Part shown: positions 1 through 11,879 of the stretch, piece after piece
How positions within the stretch are numbered: position 1 is the stretch's first letter
Layout of the letters: each line of letters begins with the position of its first letter
NCBI RefSeq assembly: GCF_004363235.1
Contig: NZ_SNYW01000006.1
Coordinates: 186,001-250,000 of the forward strand
Origin: Dongia mobilis
GTDB lineage: Bacteria; Pseudomonadota; Alphaproteobacteria; Dongiales; Dongiaceae
DNA: 64,000 nt
Reading direction: 5' to 3'
The notes under the pieces: model-generated
Database searches by the model: none
What the model was told of the DNA's origin: nothing
Seen by the model: only the letters and a program-made list of their open reading frames with translations
Position numbers and translations under genes: made by a program

Positions 1-861
1 AAATCGCCCATCGAGCTGGCTGAGGTGGGGGTGCCGCAATATCCGAAGAACTGGAAGCGCATCAACACGATGACCATTGCCTACGGGCACGGCATCTCGG
101 TCACGGCGACGCAGCTGGTTGCCGGCATCGGTGCGCTGGCCAATGGCGGCCTGCTGCGCCATCCCACCCTGCTGAAGCGGGCGGCCGGCGAGGTGGCGGA
201 AGGGACCCGTGTCGTTTCCGAACAGACCTCGGCCCAGATTCGCCAGCTGATGCGACTTGTGGTGCAGGTGGGCAGCGGCAAGAAGGCGAACGCGCCGGGC
301 TACCTGGTAGGTGGCAAGACCGGCACCGCGGAAAAGATCACCACCCAGGGGGGCTACAACAAGAACTCGCGCATGGCGGTGTTCGCGGCGGCCTTCCCGA
401 TGCATGCGCCGCGCTATGCCATCGTCATGATGATCGACGAACCGAAGCCGAACGCGCAAAGCTACGGTTACGCCACGGCCGGCTGGGTGGCGGCGCCGGC
501 GGTGGGTGCGCTGGTGCAGCGCATGGCGCCGTTGCTCGGCATCGCGCCGATCGATGACGACGCGCCGGAAGCGCAGAACCCGCTGGTGGCGATGGTCGAA
601 AACCCGCAGGGCGCACCCGCCAGCGCCGCCCAAATTCAGCCGAAATCGGATGCTAGCAAGGAAAAGCAGGCGAAAGCGCAGGCGCCTTCGCCGGTCGCCA
701 CCGCCCCAGCGCCGGTCCAGCCGGCGACAACCGGAGAAATCATCTTCCAGGCCAAACCCTTCGTCGCCACGCCGGTCTCGACCGGCGCTGCGCTGCAACC
801 GGCGCCAGTCGCCGCCAAACCATTTGTTCCCAACGAGGATCCGGCCCTTGCGGTTGAGTGA
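1..861 (+). CDS. ftsI: Penicillin-binding protein 3 (FtsI), 3' part only
   Basis: C-terminal part of the septal DD-transpeptidase that cross-links peptidoglycan with FtsW during division. The frame is open from base 1 and 286 codons are visible, so the gene starts outside the window. The third transpeptidase motif KTGT is at 316-327 (context GGKTGTAEK), followed by family-typical stretches RMAVFAAAFP and RYAIVMMIDEP. The SxxK and SxN motifs would lie upstream. After about visible residue 195 comes a tail of some 90 residues rich in Ala, Pro, Gln and Lys, probably disordered. It is the first visible gene of the dcw operon, and murE starts inside its last 14 bases. Confidence 0.93.
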   Translation, partial: KSPIELAEVGVPQYPKNWKRINTMTIAYGHGISVTATQLVAGIGALANGGLLRHPTLLKRAAGEVAEGTRVVSEQTSAQIRQLMRLVVQVGSGKKANAPGYLVGGKTGTAEKITTQGGYNKNSRMAVFAAAFPMHAPRYAIVMMIDEPKPNAQSYGYATAGWVAAPAVGALVQRMAPLLGIAPIDDDAPEAQNPLVAMVENPQGAPASAAQIQPKSDASKEKQAKAQAPSPVATAPAPVQPATTGEIIFQAKPFVATPVSTGAALQPAPVAAKPFVPNEDPALAVE

Positions 862-2323
862 CATCATCGGCGATTGCGTGCGTGTGGCGCAGGCGGGCAG
901 CGGCATCGACAAGATCGTCGTTGCCGGCCTTACGGCCGACTCGCGCGCGGTCGGGCCGGGTTTCCTTTTTGCGGCGCTGGCCGGCGCCAAAGTCGACGGG
1001 CTCGCCTTTGTTGCCCAGGCAGTCGGCGCCGGTGCCGCAGTAATCCTGGTCGCCGCCGGGCAGAAGCCGGTGGTGCCGCCGCATGTCGCCGTGCTGGAAG
1101 CGGTGCAGCCGCGCCTTGCCCTGGCCAGGATCGCCGCGCGCTTCCATGCGCGCCAGCCCAACATCATCGCCGCCGTCACCGGCACCAGCGGCAAGACCTC
1201 GACCGCCGTCTTCACCCGCCAGATCTGGTCGCAGCTCGGCCACCGCGCCGCCAGTCTGGGCACGATCGGCCTGGTCGGCCCAGGCATCGAATATGGCGAA
1301 TCGCTGACCACGCCGGATCCGGTCAAGCTGCACCAATTGCTGGCCGAACTGGTGGATCACGACATCCATCACCTCGCCATGGAAGCCTCCAGCCACGGCC
1401 TCGACCAGTTCCGACTCGACGGCGTGCAGGTCTCGGCTGCGGCCTTCACCAACTTGTCGCGCGATCACCTCGATTATCACGGCGACATGGCAAGCTATCT
1501 GAAGGCCAAGCTCCGCCTGTTCGAGGAATTGCTGCCGGCGGGCGGTGCCGCCGTGGTCAATGCCGACATGGCGGAAGCCGCACGTGTCATCGAGATCGCC
1601 CGGGCGCGGCATCATCGCCTGATCACTTTCGGGCGCCGGCGCGGCGATATCCGCCTCGTGAAGCAGGTGCCGCTGGCGACCGGGCAGCAATTGCAGCTGG
1701 AGGTTTTCGGCCAGCGCTGCGACGCCACCTTCTCGGTGGCCGGGCTGTTCCAGGCCGAGAACCTGCTGGCCGCCCTCGGCCTCGTCATCGGCGCCGGCGA
1801 AAAGCCGGAAATGGCGGTTGCCATGATCGACCGCCTGACCGGCGTCCATGGCCGCATCGAGCGGGTGGCGACGACGCCATCGGGTGCCGCCGTCTATGTC
1901 GATTACGCGCACAAGCCGGCGGGTCTCGAGGCCGTCCTCGGCACGCTGCGGCCGCACACCACCGGCCGACTCGTCGTCGTTTTCGGCTGCGGCGGCGACC
2001 GCGATCGCGGCAAGCGGCCGGAAATGGGCGCGCTTGCGGTGCGTCTTGCCGACCGCGTCATCGTCACCGACGACAATCCACGCAGCGAGGATCCGGCCGC
2101 AATTCGGGCCGAAATTCTGGCGGCCGCACCGGGCGCCGTCGAGATCGGCGACCGTGCCCAGGCGATCCGGGCTGCCATGCATGAATTGAAGTCCGGCGAC
2201 GTGCTGGTAATCGCCGGCAAGGGCCACGAGACCTATCAGCTGGTCGGCGACCAGAAGTTCGATTTCGACGACAGCGAGGTGGCGCGCAACTGTGCTGCGG
2301 AACTGGCGCGAGGTGCGGCATGA
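848..2323 (+). CDS. murE: UDP-MurNAc-L-Ala-D-Glu:meso-diaminopimelate ligase
   Basis: Cytoplasmic Mur ligase adding the third stem-peptide residue (meso-DAP) to UDP-MurNAc-L-Ala-D-Glu with ATP. 491 residues, normal for MurE. The ATP loop GTSGKTS is at about residues 112-118. The DNPR motif at about 409-412 marks DAP rather than lysine specificity, as expected in a Gram-negative. The start is inferred to be TTG at 848: GAGGA at 835-839 sits 8 bases upstream, and the protein then begins MRLSDIIGDC. The in-frame extension further upstream is only a shadow of ftsI. It overlaps ftsI by 14 bases and murF by 4 (ATGA), so translation is likely coupled. Confidence 0.93.
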   Translation: MRLSDIIGDCVRVAQAGSGIDKIVVAGLTADSRAVGPGFLFAALAGAKVDGLAFVAQAVGAGAAVILVAAGQKPVVPPHVAVLEAVQPRLALARIAARFHARQPNIIAAVTGTSGKTSTAVFTRQIWSQLGHRAASLGTIGLVGPGIEYGESLTTPDPVKLHQLLAELVDHDIHHLAMEASSHGLDQFRLDGVQVSAAAFTNLSRDHLDYHGDMASYLKAKLRLFEELLPAGGAAVVNADMAEAARVIEIARARHHRLITFGRRRGDIRLVKQVPLATGQQLQLEVFGQRCDATFSVAGLFQAENLLAALGLVIGAGEKPEMAVAMIDRLTGVHGRIERVATTPSGAAVYVDYAHKPAGLEAVLGTLRPHTTGRLVVVFGCGGDRDRGKRPEMGALAVRLADRVIVTDDNPRSEDPAAIRAEILAAAPGAVEIGDRAQAIRAAMHELKSGDVLVIAGKGHETYQLVGDQKFDFDDSEVARNCAAELARGAA

Positions 2324-3753
2324 GCCAGAACCTCTGGACCTCCGCCGAGATCGCGGCCGCCACCGGGGGCAGGGCGGGCGCCGGATTTGCCGCGAGCGGT
2401 GTCTCCATCGACAGCCGCAGGATCGCCAGGGGCGATCTGTTCGTGGCGCTGCAGGGTCCCAATTTCGACGGTCACGACTATATTGCCGGCGCGCTTTCGG
2501 CGGGTGCCGCCGGAATCCTGGCGCATCGCCTGCCGGCGGGCATCGCGGCGGATGCGCCGGTAGTGCTGGTCGGCGATACGCTCATCGGCCTGCAGGACCT
2601 CGGCCGTGTCGCGCGCGACCGGTCGCCGGCGAGATTCATCGCGGTCACCGGCAGCGTCGGCAAGACCAGCACCAAGGAGATGCTGAAACAGGTGCTGGGC
2701 GCCCAGGCCGCCACCTTCGCCTCCGAAGGCAATCTCAACAACCATTGGGGCGCGCCGCTTTCGCTGGCGCGCATGCCGCGCGATGCCGCCATCGGCATAT
2801 TCGAGCTCGGCATGAACCATGCCGGCGAAATCCGGCCGCTGGCGAAAATGGTGCGGCCCCATGCCGCGATCATCACCGCGGTGGAGGCCGTGCATATCGA
2901 GTTCTTCAACTCGGTAGACGAGATCGCCGACGCCAAGGCCGAGATCCTGGAAGGGATGGAGCCTGGCGGCACCGCCATCCTGCCGCGCGACAACCCGCAT
3001 TTCGCGCGCCTCAGGGACCGTGCAAAGGCGCTCGGCATTGCGCATATCGTCACCTTCGGCGCGGCTGCGGAAAGCGATTGTCGCCTGCTCGACTGCGTGG
3101 TGGGCGAGGACGGCAACAGGGTCACGGCGTCGATCGGCGGTCGCGAACTTGCCTTCAGCATGGGTCTTGCCGGTCGCCATCAGGCGTTGAATGCGCTGGC
3201 AGTTCTGGCCGGTGTCGCGGCCCTGGACGGCGACGTCGCGCGGGCGGCGCGGGATCTCGGCGCGACGCGGGCACTCAAGGGCCGCGGTCAGCGCGAGACG
3301 ATCGCACTTGCCGGCGGCACCCTGCTGTTGCTCGACGAATCCTACAATGCCAGCCCGGCTGCCATGCGCGCCGCCTTCACGGTCCTCGGCGGCATCCGTC
3401 CGGGTGCGGGCGGACGGCGCATCGCCATCATCGGCGACATGCGGGAATTGGGGGCGCAGGGCCCGGCGCTGCACCGGGATCTGTGCGACGCCATCGTCGC
3501 GGCCGGCATCGAGCGCGTCTTTTGTGTCGGCGCGCTGATGGGTGATCTGTTCCAGATCCTGCCCGCTTCGCTGCGCGGTCATCACAGTGTCGATTCGCTC
3601 GCCATGGTGGCCCCCGCGATCGCAGCACTTCGGGCCGGCGACGTGGTGCTGGTGAAGGGATCACTGGGCACGCGCATGGCGCCGATCGTGGACGCCATCC
3701 GGGCAATGGACAGCAACGCAACGCAGCCGCGACAAGCGGCCAACGGGCACTGA
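2320..3753 (+). CDS. murF: UDP-MurNAc-tripeptide:D-Ala-D-Ala ligase
   Basis: Last cytoplasmic Mur ligase, adding D-Ala-D-Ala (made by Ddl, encoded downstream) to the UDP-MurNAc tripeptide. 477 residues. The N-terminal UDP-binding region contains [16 protein letters not shown]. The ATP loop [12 protein letters not shown] has its Lys at about residue 115. The central-domain motif EGNLNNHWG and the C-terminal [14 protein letters not shown] stretch are MurF hallmarks. It starts on an ATG overlapping the murE stop by 4 bases and ends 23 bases before mraY. A short Asn/Gln/Ala-rich tail follows the catalytic domains. Confidence 0.95.
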   Translation: MSQNLWTSAEIAAATGGRAGAGFAASGVSIDSRRIARGDLFVALQGPNFDGHDYIAGALSAGAAGILAHRLPAGIAADAPVVLVGDTLIGLQDLGRVARDRSPARFIAVTGSVGKTSTKEMLKQVLGAQAATFASEGNLNNHWGAPLSLARMPRDAAIGIFELGMNHAGEIRPLAKMVRPHAAIITAVEAVHIEFFNSVDEIADAKAEILEGMEPGGTAILPRDNPHFARLRDRAKALGIAHIVTFGAAAESDCRLLDCVVGEDGNRVTASIGGRELAFSMGLAGRHQALNALAVLAGVAALDGDVARAARDLGATRALKGRGQRETIALAGGTLLLLDESYNASPAAMRAAFTVLGGIRPGAGGRRIAIIGDMRELGAQGPALHRDLCDAIVAAGIERVFCVGALMGDLFQILPASLRGHHSVDSLAMVAPAIAALRAGDVVLVKGSLGTRMAPIVDAIRAMDSNATQPRQAANGH

Positions 3754-3776
3754 CGGGGCGGGGGAACAGGGGATCG

Positions 3777-4886
3777 ATGCTCTACAATCTGCTCGCACCG
3801 CTGGCCGAGGATCTCAGCATCTTCAATCTATTCCGCTATCTTACCTTCCGCAGCGGCGGTGCGGTGTTGTTCTCGTTCTGCCTGACGCTGCTGATCGGGC
3901 CGCCGATGATTCGCTGGCTGAAGAAGGTCCAGCGCGAAGGCCAGCCGATCCGCGACGACGGACCGGAGAGCCATCTGCTGACCAAGAAGGGCACGCCTAC
4001 CATGGGCGGTCTCATGTTCCTGCTCTCGGCCAGCATCACGACGCTGCTCTGGGCCGATCTCTCCAACGTCTATGTCTGGGTCGTGCTGCTGGTCACCATC
4101 GGCTTCGGCATCATCGGCTTCGGCGACGATTTCCTGAAACTGACCAAGCGCAACACCAAGGGGCTCAACGGGCGCCTGAAGCTGGCCGGCCAGGCGACGA
4201 TCGGCATCATCGCCACGCTGGTCATCGTCTATCATCAGAGCAGCACGCTCGGCCAGACGACACCCGGGCTTGCCACCGGTGTCGCCATACCGTTCTTCAA
4301 GGATGTTCTCATCCCGCTCGGCGTCGGCTTCGTCGTGTTCGGTGCGCTGGTCATGATGGGCGCCTCCAACGCGGTCAACCTGACCGACGGCCTCGACGGT
4401 CTTGCCACGGTACCGGTGATGATCGCAGCGGCCTGCTTCGCGCTCATCGCCTATCTGGTCGGCAATGCGGTCTTCGCCAACTACCTGCAGCTCCACTTCG
4501 TGCCGGGCTCGGGCGAGCTGGCGGTGTTCTGCGGCGCGCTCTGTGGTGCCGGTCTCGGTTTTCTCTGGTTCAATGCGCCGCCCGCCATGGTCTTCATGGG
4601 CGACACCGGCTCGCTTTCCATGGGCGGGGCGCTGGGTGCCATCAGCGTCATCACCAAGCATGAGCTGGTGCTGGCCATCATCGGCGGCCTGTTCGTTCTC
4701 GAGACCGTCTCGGTGATCGTCCAGGTGATGAGCTTCAAGATGACCGGCAAGCGCGTCTTCCGCATGGCGCCGCTGCATCACCATTACGAAAAGAAGGGCT
4801 GGGCCGAGCCCACCATCGTCATCCGTTTTTGGATCATCGCCGCGGTCCTGGCGCTGATCGGCCTTGCCACCCTGAAGCTGCGATAG
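3777..4886 (+). CDS. mraY: Phospho-MurNAc-pentapeptide transferase
   Basis: Integral membrane enzyme moving phospho-MurNAc-pentapeptide to undecaprenyl phosphate, giving lipid I. 369 residues with about ten hydrophobic segments. Conserved cytoplasmic-loop signatures are present: FGDDFLK near residue 116 (the Asp pair), [10 protein letters not shown] near 200, [11 protein letters not shown] near 274, and the histidine cluster [11 protein letters not shown] near 330. The ATG at 3777 follows a GGGGGAACAGGGG ribosome-binding region. It lies in its usual place between murF and murD and supplies MurG with substrate. Confidence 0.96.
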   Translation: MLYNLLAPLAEDLSIFNLFRYLTFRSGGAVLFSFCLTLLIGPPMIRWLKKVQREGQPIRDDGPESHLLTKKGTPTMGGLMFLLSASITTLLWADLSNVYVWVVLLVTIGFGIIGFGDDFLKLTKRNTKGLNGRLKLAGQATIGIIATLVIVYHQSSTLGQTTPGLATGVAIPFFKDVLIPLGVGFVVFGALVMMGASNAVNLTDGLDGLATVPVMIAAACFALIAYLVGNAVFANYLQLHFVPGSGELAVFCGALCGAGLGFLWFNAPPAMVFMGDTGSLSMGGALGAISVITKHELVLAIIGGLFVLETVSVIVQVMSFKMTGKRVFRMAPLHHHYEKKGWAEPTIVIRFWIIAAVLALIGLATLKLR

Positions 4887-4891
4887 GCGCC

Positions 4892-6292
4892 ATGACCGGT
4901 TCCGGCCTCCATATTCCGAACGTGCAGGGGCGCACCATCGCGGTGCTGGGCCTCGGCCGCACCGGACTGGCCACGGCCGAGCGGCTGCAGGCCTCGGGCG
5001 CCCGCGTGCTCGCCTGGGACGATTCGGAAAAGGCGCGTGCCGCCGCGCCGGCCGAGATCCTGCACGACCTCTATCAGGCCGACTGGTCGCGGATCGACGC
5101 CCTGGTGATGAGCCCGGGCATCCCGCTGACCCATCCAGCCCCGCATCCGGTGGCGGCTGCGGCAAAGGCGGCGGCAAAGCCGATCGGCAGCGACATCGCC
5201 TTGCTGGCGGTCGCCCAGCCGAATGCGCGCTTCGTCGGCATTACCGGCACCAACGGCAAATCGACCACCACGACGCTGATCGCCCATATCCTGAAATCGG
5301 CCGGCAAGGCGGTTGAGGTCGGCGGCAATCTCGGCCAGGCGGCGCTTTCGCTGCAGCCGCTTGGGCCGGACGGCATCTATGTACTGGAGCTCTCTTCCTA
5401 TCAGCTCGACCTGACGCCGTCGCCCATCGCCGACATCGCCATCCTGCTCAACATCTCGCCCGACCATCTCGACCGGCATGGCGGCATGGAAGGCTATGTC
5501 GCCTCGAAGGCGTCGATCCTGCGACCCAAGGGCAGGTTCAGCATCGGCATCGTCGGCATGGACGACGCGCATTGCCGCGGCATCTTTGAGGCCGCGCAGG
5601 ACAAGGGCCGCCGCCTGGTGCCGATCTCCGCCGAGCGCAAGCTCGAGCGGAGCATCTATGTCAACGCCAAGGGCATCCTGGTCGACTCGCTGCAGGGTGT
5701 GCCCCAGGGTGTCGCCGATCTCAACACGATTCCGACGCTGCCCGGCCGCCACAACTGGCAGAATGCCGCCGCCGCCTATATCACGGCGCGTGCACTCGGG
5801 CTCTCGCTCGACCAGATCCTGGCCGGTTTCGCCAGCTATCCTGGCCTGGCCCACCGCCAGCAGCTGGTCGCGACCATCGGCGGCATCCGCTATGTCAACG
5901 ACAGCAAGGCGACCAATGCCGATGCGGCGGCGAAGGCGCTCGACTGCTACGACAACATCTACTGGATCATCGGCGGCCGCGCCAAGGAAGGCGGCCTTGC
6001 CGGGTTGGAGGGCTTCTATCCGAAGATCCGCCACGGCTTCCTGATCGGCGAGGCAGCGTCCGCCTTCGAGAAGCAGATCGGCCGTGCCTTCCCGCTGACG
6101 CAATGCGGCACGCTGGACAAGGCGGTCGCCGCCGCGCATGCCCAGGCACAGCGCGAAAAGCGTCCCGGTGCCGTCGTGCTGCTGGCTCCGGCCTGCGCTT
6201 CCTGGGACCAGTTCACCAGTTTCGAAGTGCGCGGCGACCGATTCCGGGAGCTCGTTGCCGCGCTCGCCGCCAAGGCGGGAGGTGCGGCATGA
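4892..6292 (+). CDS. murD: UDP-MurNAc-L-Ala:D-glutamate ligase
   Basis: Cytoplasmic ligase adding D-Glu as the second stem-peptide residue. 466 residues, typical length. The N-terminal Rossmann motif reads VLGLGRTGLA. The ATP loop GITGTNGKSTTTT has its Lys at about residue 123. The central motif ISPDHLDRHGGM and the later NDSKATNADAA are MurD-typical. The ATG at 4892 is preferred because it sits 5 bases after the mraY stop and starts right before the nucleotide-binding fold. An in-frame extension to 4829 would lie inside mraY. The stop overlaps the ftsW ATG by 4 bases. Confidence 0.94.
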   Translation: MTGSGLHIPNVQGRTIAVLGLGRTGLATAERLQASGARVLAWDDSEKARAAAPAEILHDLYQADWSRIDALVMSPGIPLTHPAPHPVAAAAKAAAKPIGSDIALLAVAQPNARFVGITGTNGKSTTTTLIAHILKSAGKAVEVGGNLGQAALSLQPLGPDGIYVLELSSYQLDLTPSPIADIAILLNISPDHLDRHGGMEGYVASKASILRPKGRFSIGIVGMDDAHCRGIFEAAQDKGRRLVPISAERKLERSIYVNAKGILVDSLQGVPQGVADLNTIPTLPGRHNWQNAAAAYITARALGLSLDQILAGFASYPGLAHRQQLVATIGGIRYVNDSKATNADAAAKALDCYDNIYWIIGGRAKEGGLAGLEGFYPKIRHGFLIGEAASAFEKQIGRAFPLTQCGTLDKAVAAAHAQAQREKRPGAVVLLAPACASWDQFTSFEVRGDRFRELVAALAAKAGGAA

Positions 6293-7410
6293 GCTTCTCG
6301 CGCGCCGATCGCAGCCTGGTCGGGCAGTGGTGGTGGACGGTCGACCGCTGGATGCTGGCGGCCGTCGTGGCGCTTCTGTTCCTGGGTGCCATCCTGGTGC
6401 TGGCGGCGAGCCCGGCCGTCGCCACGCGCATCGGCATGGACAATTTCGCGCTCGCCCAGCGCCACTTCATGATGCTGCCGCTGGCGGCCCTCGCCATCCT
6501 TGGCGGCTCGATGCTGTCGCCCCGGCAGGTGCGGCGGGCGGGGGTGGTGCTGTTCCTGATGTTCCTGACGCTCACCTTCCTGACGCTTTTCATAGGCGCC
6601 GAGATCAAGGGCGCCACGCGCTGGATCGCTTTGGGTCCGTTCTCGCTGCAGCCCTCGGAATTTTTGAAGCCCTGTTTTGCGATATTTGCCGCCTGGATGT
6701 TCGCCCTGCAGAAAACCAATCCGGGCGTGCCCGGCAACCTCATCTCGGTGCTGGTCTTCCTGGTCGTGATCGGCATCCTGCTGAAACAGCCGGATCTCGG
6801 CATGACCGCCGTGGTGACGGCGACCTGGGCGGCGCAGTTTTTCATCGCCGGCCTACCCATCTTCTGGGTGCTGCTGCTGGTCGGCCTCGGCATCGCCGGG
6901 CTGGTGGGTGCCTATTTCATGCTGCCGCACGTGACCGAGCGCGTCGACCAGTTCTTCAATCCGGAGAGCGGCGATACCTACCAGATCGACCGGGCGCTGG
7001 AGGCCTTCCAGAACGGTGGCCTCTACGGCACCGGCCCCGGCGAGGGCAGCGTCAAGCTGGTCCTGCCGGACGCCCATGCCGATTTCGTCTTTGCGGTGGC
7101 GGGCGAGGAGTTCGGTCTTGTCGTCTGCCTGCTGCTGGTTGTCCTCTTCGCCTTCATCGTGCTGCGCGCCCTGGCGCGGCTCCTCGGCGAGCACAACCAC
7201 TTCATCATCCTGGCCGCCACCGGCCTGGTCACCTCGTTCGGCTTGCAGGCGATCATCAACATGGCGTCGTCCCTGCACCTGATGCCGACCAAGGGCATGA
7301 CGCTGCCCTTCATCTCCTATGGCGGGTCCTCGATCGTGGCGATAGGGCTCGGCATCGGCTTCCTGCTGGCGCTGACGCGTCGCCGCTTCCCGGGGAGTGT
7401 CGAGGCATGA
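6289..7410 (+). CDS. ftsW: Septal peptidoglycan glycosyltransferase FtsW (SEDS family)
   Basis: SEDS-family inner-membrane glycosyltransferase that polymerises lipid II at the septum together with FtsI. 373 residues with about ten transmembrane segments. Family signatures include GATRWIALGPFSLQPSEF, KQPDLGMT, DAHADFVFAVAGEEFG and the C-terminal PFISYGGSSI. ATGA overlaps with murD upstream and murG downstream place it inside one translation unit. FtsW rather than RodA is chosen because of its dcw position. Confidence 0.94.
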   Translation: MSFSRADRSLVGQWWWTVDRWMLAAVVALLFLGAILVLAASPAVATRIGMDNFALAQRHFMMLPLAALAILGGSMLSPRQVRRAGVVLFLMFLTLTFLTLFIGAEIKGATRWIALGPFSLQPSEFLKPCFAIFAAWMFALQKTNPGVPGNLISVLVFLVVIGILLKQPDLGMTAVVTATWAAQFFIAGLPIFWVLLLVGLGIAGLVGAYFMLPHVTERVDQFFNPESGDTYQIDRALEAFQNGGLYGTGPGEGSVKLVLPDAHADFVFAVAGEEFGLVVCLLLVVLFAFIVLRALARLLGEHNHFIILAATGLVTSFGLQAIINMASSLHLMPTKGMTLPFISYGGSSIVAIGLGIGFLLALTRRRFPGSVEA

Positions 7411-8551
7411 GCGGCAACGCAACCGGTCAGGTGCAGATCCTACTGGCCGCCGGCGGCACCGGCGGCCACATGTTCCCGGCCGAAGCCCTGGCCGAGGTGC
7501 TGCTGTCGCGCGGCTGCAAGGTCGACCTCGTCACCGACGAGCGCGGTCAGGGATTTGGCGACCGCCTGCCGCAGGTGACGGTGCATCGCGTCGCCGCCGG
7601 AGGCGTGGCCGGCAAGGGTATCGCCGCGAAGCTGAAGAATATCGGCCGTCTCGGCCTCGGCTATCTGCAATGCCGCAAGCTGATCCGGCGCCTCGACCCG
7701 GCGGTTGCCGTCGGTTTCGGCGGCTATCCCTCGGTGCCGCCGCTGCTTGCCGCGCAACAGCACCAGAATCGCACCCTGCTGCACGAGCAGAACGCGGTGG
7801 CCGGGCGCGCCAACCGCTTCCTGATGAAGCATGCCAGCAAGGTGGCACTGAGCTTCGAGCGGGTGAAGTTCTGCGAGAAGCTGCCGGCGGACAAGGTCCT
7901 CGTCACCGGCAATCCGGTGCGGCCCGCCATCGCCGCCCTGGCGGACCGGCCCTATCGCCCGCCCGAACCGGGCGGGCCCTTCCACCTGCTGGTTTTCGGC
8001 GGCAGCCTCGGCGCGCGCTCTTTTTCGCAGCACGTTCCAGCCAGCCTCGCGCTGATGTCCGAGGACTTGCGCCGCCGGTTGCGCATCGTGCAGCAATGCC
8101 GGCCGGAGGATATCGATGCCGTTGCCGCAACCTATCGCGAGGCCGGCATTGAGGTGGAATTGAAACCCTTCTTTGACGACATGGCGGCGCGACTCGACTG
8201 GGCGCATCTGGTGCTGTCGCGCGCCGGCGCCTCGACCGTCGCCGAACTGACCGCGGCGGGCCGGCCGGCAATCATGGTGCCGCTGCCGCATGCCATCGAC
8301 GACCACCAGCTTGCCAATGCGCGCGCGGTCGAGGAGAGGGGCGGGGCCTGGGTGCTGACCGAGGCCGCCTTCTCGCCCTCCTCGGTGGCCGAACGCCTGA
8401 CCAGTTTCAGCGGTGCGCCGGAGCGCCTCGCGGCGGCGGCGGCGGCGGCGCGCAGCCTCGGCAAGCGCGACGCGGCGGCAAGGCTCGCCGATGCGGTGAT
8501 CGACCTGGTGCCGGCCTCGCAGCGCGGCCGACTGAATGCGGAGACGAAGTG

Positions 8552-8552
<1 letters not shown>
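7407..8552 (+). CDS. murG: UDP-GlcNAc:lipid I GlcNAc transferase
   Basis: Membrane-associated GT-B glycosyltransferase converting lipid I to lipid II. 381 residues, slightly longer than the E. coli enzyme. The N-terminal glycine loop [14 protein letters not shown] at about residues 11-24 is diagnostic, with [12 protein letters not shown] near 130 and the UDP-GlcNAc-binding [17 protein letters not shown] region near 272. The start was chosen at the ATG overlapping the ftsW stop, 10 residues before the glycine loop. The C-terminus ends in Ala-rich helices. Its stop shares a base with the murC start (TGATG). Confidence 0.95.
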
Positions 8553-9981
<1,429 letters not shown>

Positions 9982-9985
<4 letters not shown>

Positions 9986-10938
9986 TGTCTGCCGCACCAC
10001 GACATAGCGCGCTCATCGACCGGCTTCCGGCGGTCCGCGGCCGCCTGACCGAGGGGGCGAGCCTTGCCAAGGTGACCTGGTTCCGCGTCGGCGGCCCGGC
10101 CGAGGTGCTGTTCAAGCCGGCCGATGTCGCCGATTTGCAGCATTTCCTGGCGCATTGCCCGGCGGATGTGAAGCTGACCGTGCTCGGCGTCGGCTCCAAC
10201 CTGCTGGTACGCGACGGCGGTATACCCGGGGTCGTCATCCGCCTGGGGCGAGCCTTCGCCGAAATCCGCACCGACGGACTGCACGTCCATGCCGGCGCGG
10301 CGGCGCTCGACCTCAACGTGGCGCTGGCGGCGCGGGCGGCCGGCGTTGCCGGGCTCGAGTTCCTGTCCGGCATTCCCGGCACCATCGGTGGGGCGCTGCG
10401 CATGAATGCCGGCGCCTATGGCAGCGATCTTTCGCAGATCTTCGTCTCGGCCACCGCCCTCGACCGCCAGGGCCGCCTGCATCGCCTCGACCGCGATGCC
10501 ATGGGCTTCACCTATCGCCACAGCGCCGTTGCCGAGGATTGGATCTTCTGCGGCGCTGACCTCGCCGGCAGGGCCGGCGATCCGTCATTGATCCAGCAGC
10601 GCCTCAACGAGATTCAGGCCGCGCGCGAGGACAGCCAGCCGGTGCGCGCGCGCACCGGCGGCAGCACCTTCGTCAACCCGCCGGGCGCCAAGGCCTGGGA
10701 ACTGATCGACCGGGCCGGGTGCCGTGGCCTCAAGCTGGGCGGCGCGCAGGTCTCGGAGAAGCACTGCAATTTCCTGCTCAACACCGGCACCGCAACCGCC
10801 GCCGATCTCGAGGCGCTGGGCGAAACGGTGCGGCGCCGGGTGAAGGAAAGCAGCGGCATTGAACTGGCCTGGGAAATCAAGCGGATCGGCGTGCCGGCGG
10901 ATTCGCCGCTCGCCATCCTGGCCAGGAGCGAAGCGTGA
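9982..10938 (+). CDS. murB: UDP-N-acetylenolpyruvoylglucosamine reductase
   Basis: FAD-dependent cytoplasmic reductase making UDP-MurNAc from the enolpyruvyl intermediate. 318 residues, the length of the shorter type common in alphaproteobacteria. It shows [14 protein letters not shown], the FAD-binding [42 protein letters not shown] (catalytic Ser region) and the C-terminal [10 protein letters not shown]. Two adjacent ATG codons (9982, 9985) could serve; the first overlaps the murC stop. The gene ends in a GTGA overlap with ddl. Confidence 0.95.
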
Positions 10939-11879
10939 GTGCGGAAAGCGGAACGATGAAGCGTGTGACGGTATTGATGGGCGGCTGGTCGGCAGAGCGG
11001 GAGGTTTCGCTTGCTTCCGGTGCCAATTGCGCGGCGGCCCTGACGCAAGCCGGCTATGCCGTGGCCACGCTCGACGCCAGGCTGGATCTGGCGGCGCTGG
11101 TCGAAGAGCTGCGCGGCCAGAAACCCGACGTCGTCTTCAACGCCCTGCACGGGCGTTGCGGCGAGGATGGCAACATCCAGGGCGTCCTCAACCTGCTGAA
11201 GATCCCCTATACCCATTCCGGCCTGATGGCGTCGGCCGTCGCCATGGACAAGCCGGTTGCCAAGAAGCTGTTCCAGCAGGCGGGCCTGCGAGTACCAGAA
11301 GGCAGGCTGCTGAGCCGCACCGAACTCCTCAAGGGCGATCCACTGCCGCGCCCCTATGTGGTGAAGCCCTTCAACGAAGGCTCCAGCGTTGGTGTCTCGA
11401 TTGTTCGCGAGGGCGACAATGCGCGGCCTTTCGAGGGAATCGACTGGCCGTTCGGCGATCTGGTGCTGGTCGAGTGCTTCATTCCGGGGCGCGAACTCAC
11501 CGTCGGCGTCATGGGCGACAAGCCAATGGGGGTGACGGAACTCAGACCGAAATCCGGTTTCTACGACTATGCCAACAAGTATACCGGCGGCCTGACCGAG
11601 CATCTGATTCCGGCACCGGTCCCGCCGGCGATCTATGAAGAATGCCAGCGCATGGCGCTGGTTGCACATCAGGTGCTGGGTTGCCGCGGCGTCTCGCGCT
11701 CGGATTTCCGCTACGACGATACCGCCGGCGACGATCTGGCCGGCATCTACATTCTGGAGACGAATACCCAGCCCGGGATGACCGAGCTCAGCCTGGTGCC
11801 GGAACAGGCGAAGCATCTCGGCATTTCCTACCCGCAGCTCGTGTCCTGGATGGTGGAGCACGCCCGATGCGACGCCTGA
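10935..11879 (+). CDS. ddl: D-alanine-D-alanine ligase
   Basis: ATP-grasp enzyme joining two D-Ala residues for MurF. 314 residues. N-terminal [14 protein letters not shown] and [14 protein letters not shown] match the Ddl ATP/substrate region. [16 protein letters not shown] and the C-terminal [17 protein letters not shown] complete the ATP-grasp core. The start is taken as GTG at 10935 because AGGAG lies about 6 bases upstream and the GTGA overlap matches neighbouring junctions. An internal ATG at 10956 ([10 protein letters not shown]) is a shorter alternative. ftsQ starts inside its last codons. Confidence 0.94.
   Translation: MSAESGTMKRVTVLMGGWSAEREVSLASGANCAAALTQAGYAVATLDARLDLAALVEELRGQKPDVVFNALHGRCGEDGNIQGVLNLLKIPYTHSGLMASAVAMDKPVAKKLFQQAGLRVPEGRLLSRTELLKGDPLPRPYVVKPFNEGSSVGVSIVREGDNARPFEGIDWPFGDLVLVECFIPGRELTVGVMGDKPMGVTELRPKSGFYDYANKYTGGLTEHLIPAPVPPAIYEECQRMALVAHQVLGCRGVSRSDFRYDDTAGDDLAGIYILETNTQPGMTELSLVPEQAKHLGISYPQLVSWMVEHARCDA

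Noticed and set aside
740-2227. Long open frame on the - strand opposite murE (495 codons)
   Set aside because: Mirror of a high-GC coding region; no family resemblance, and murE is complete on the + strand.
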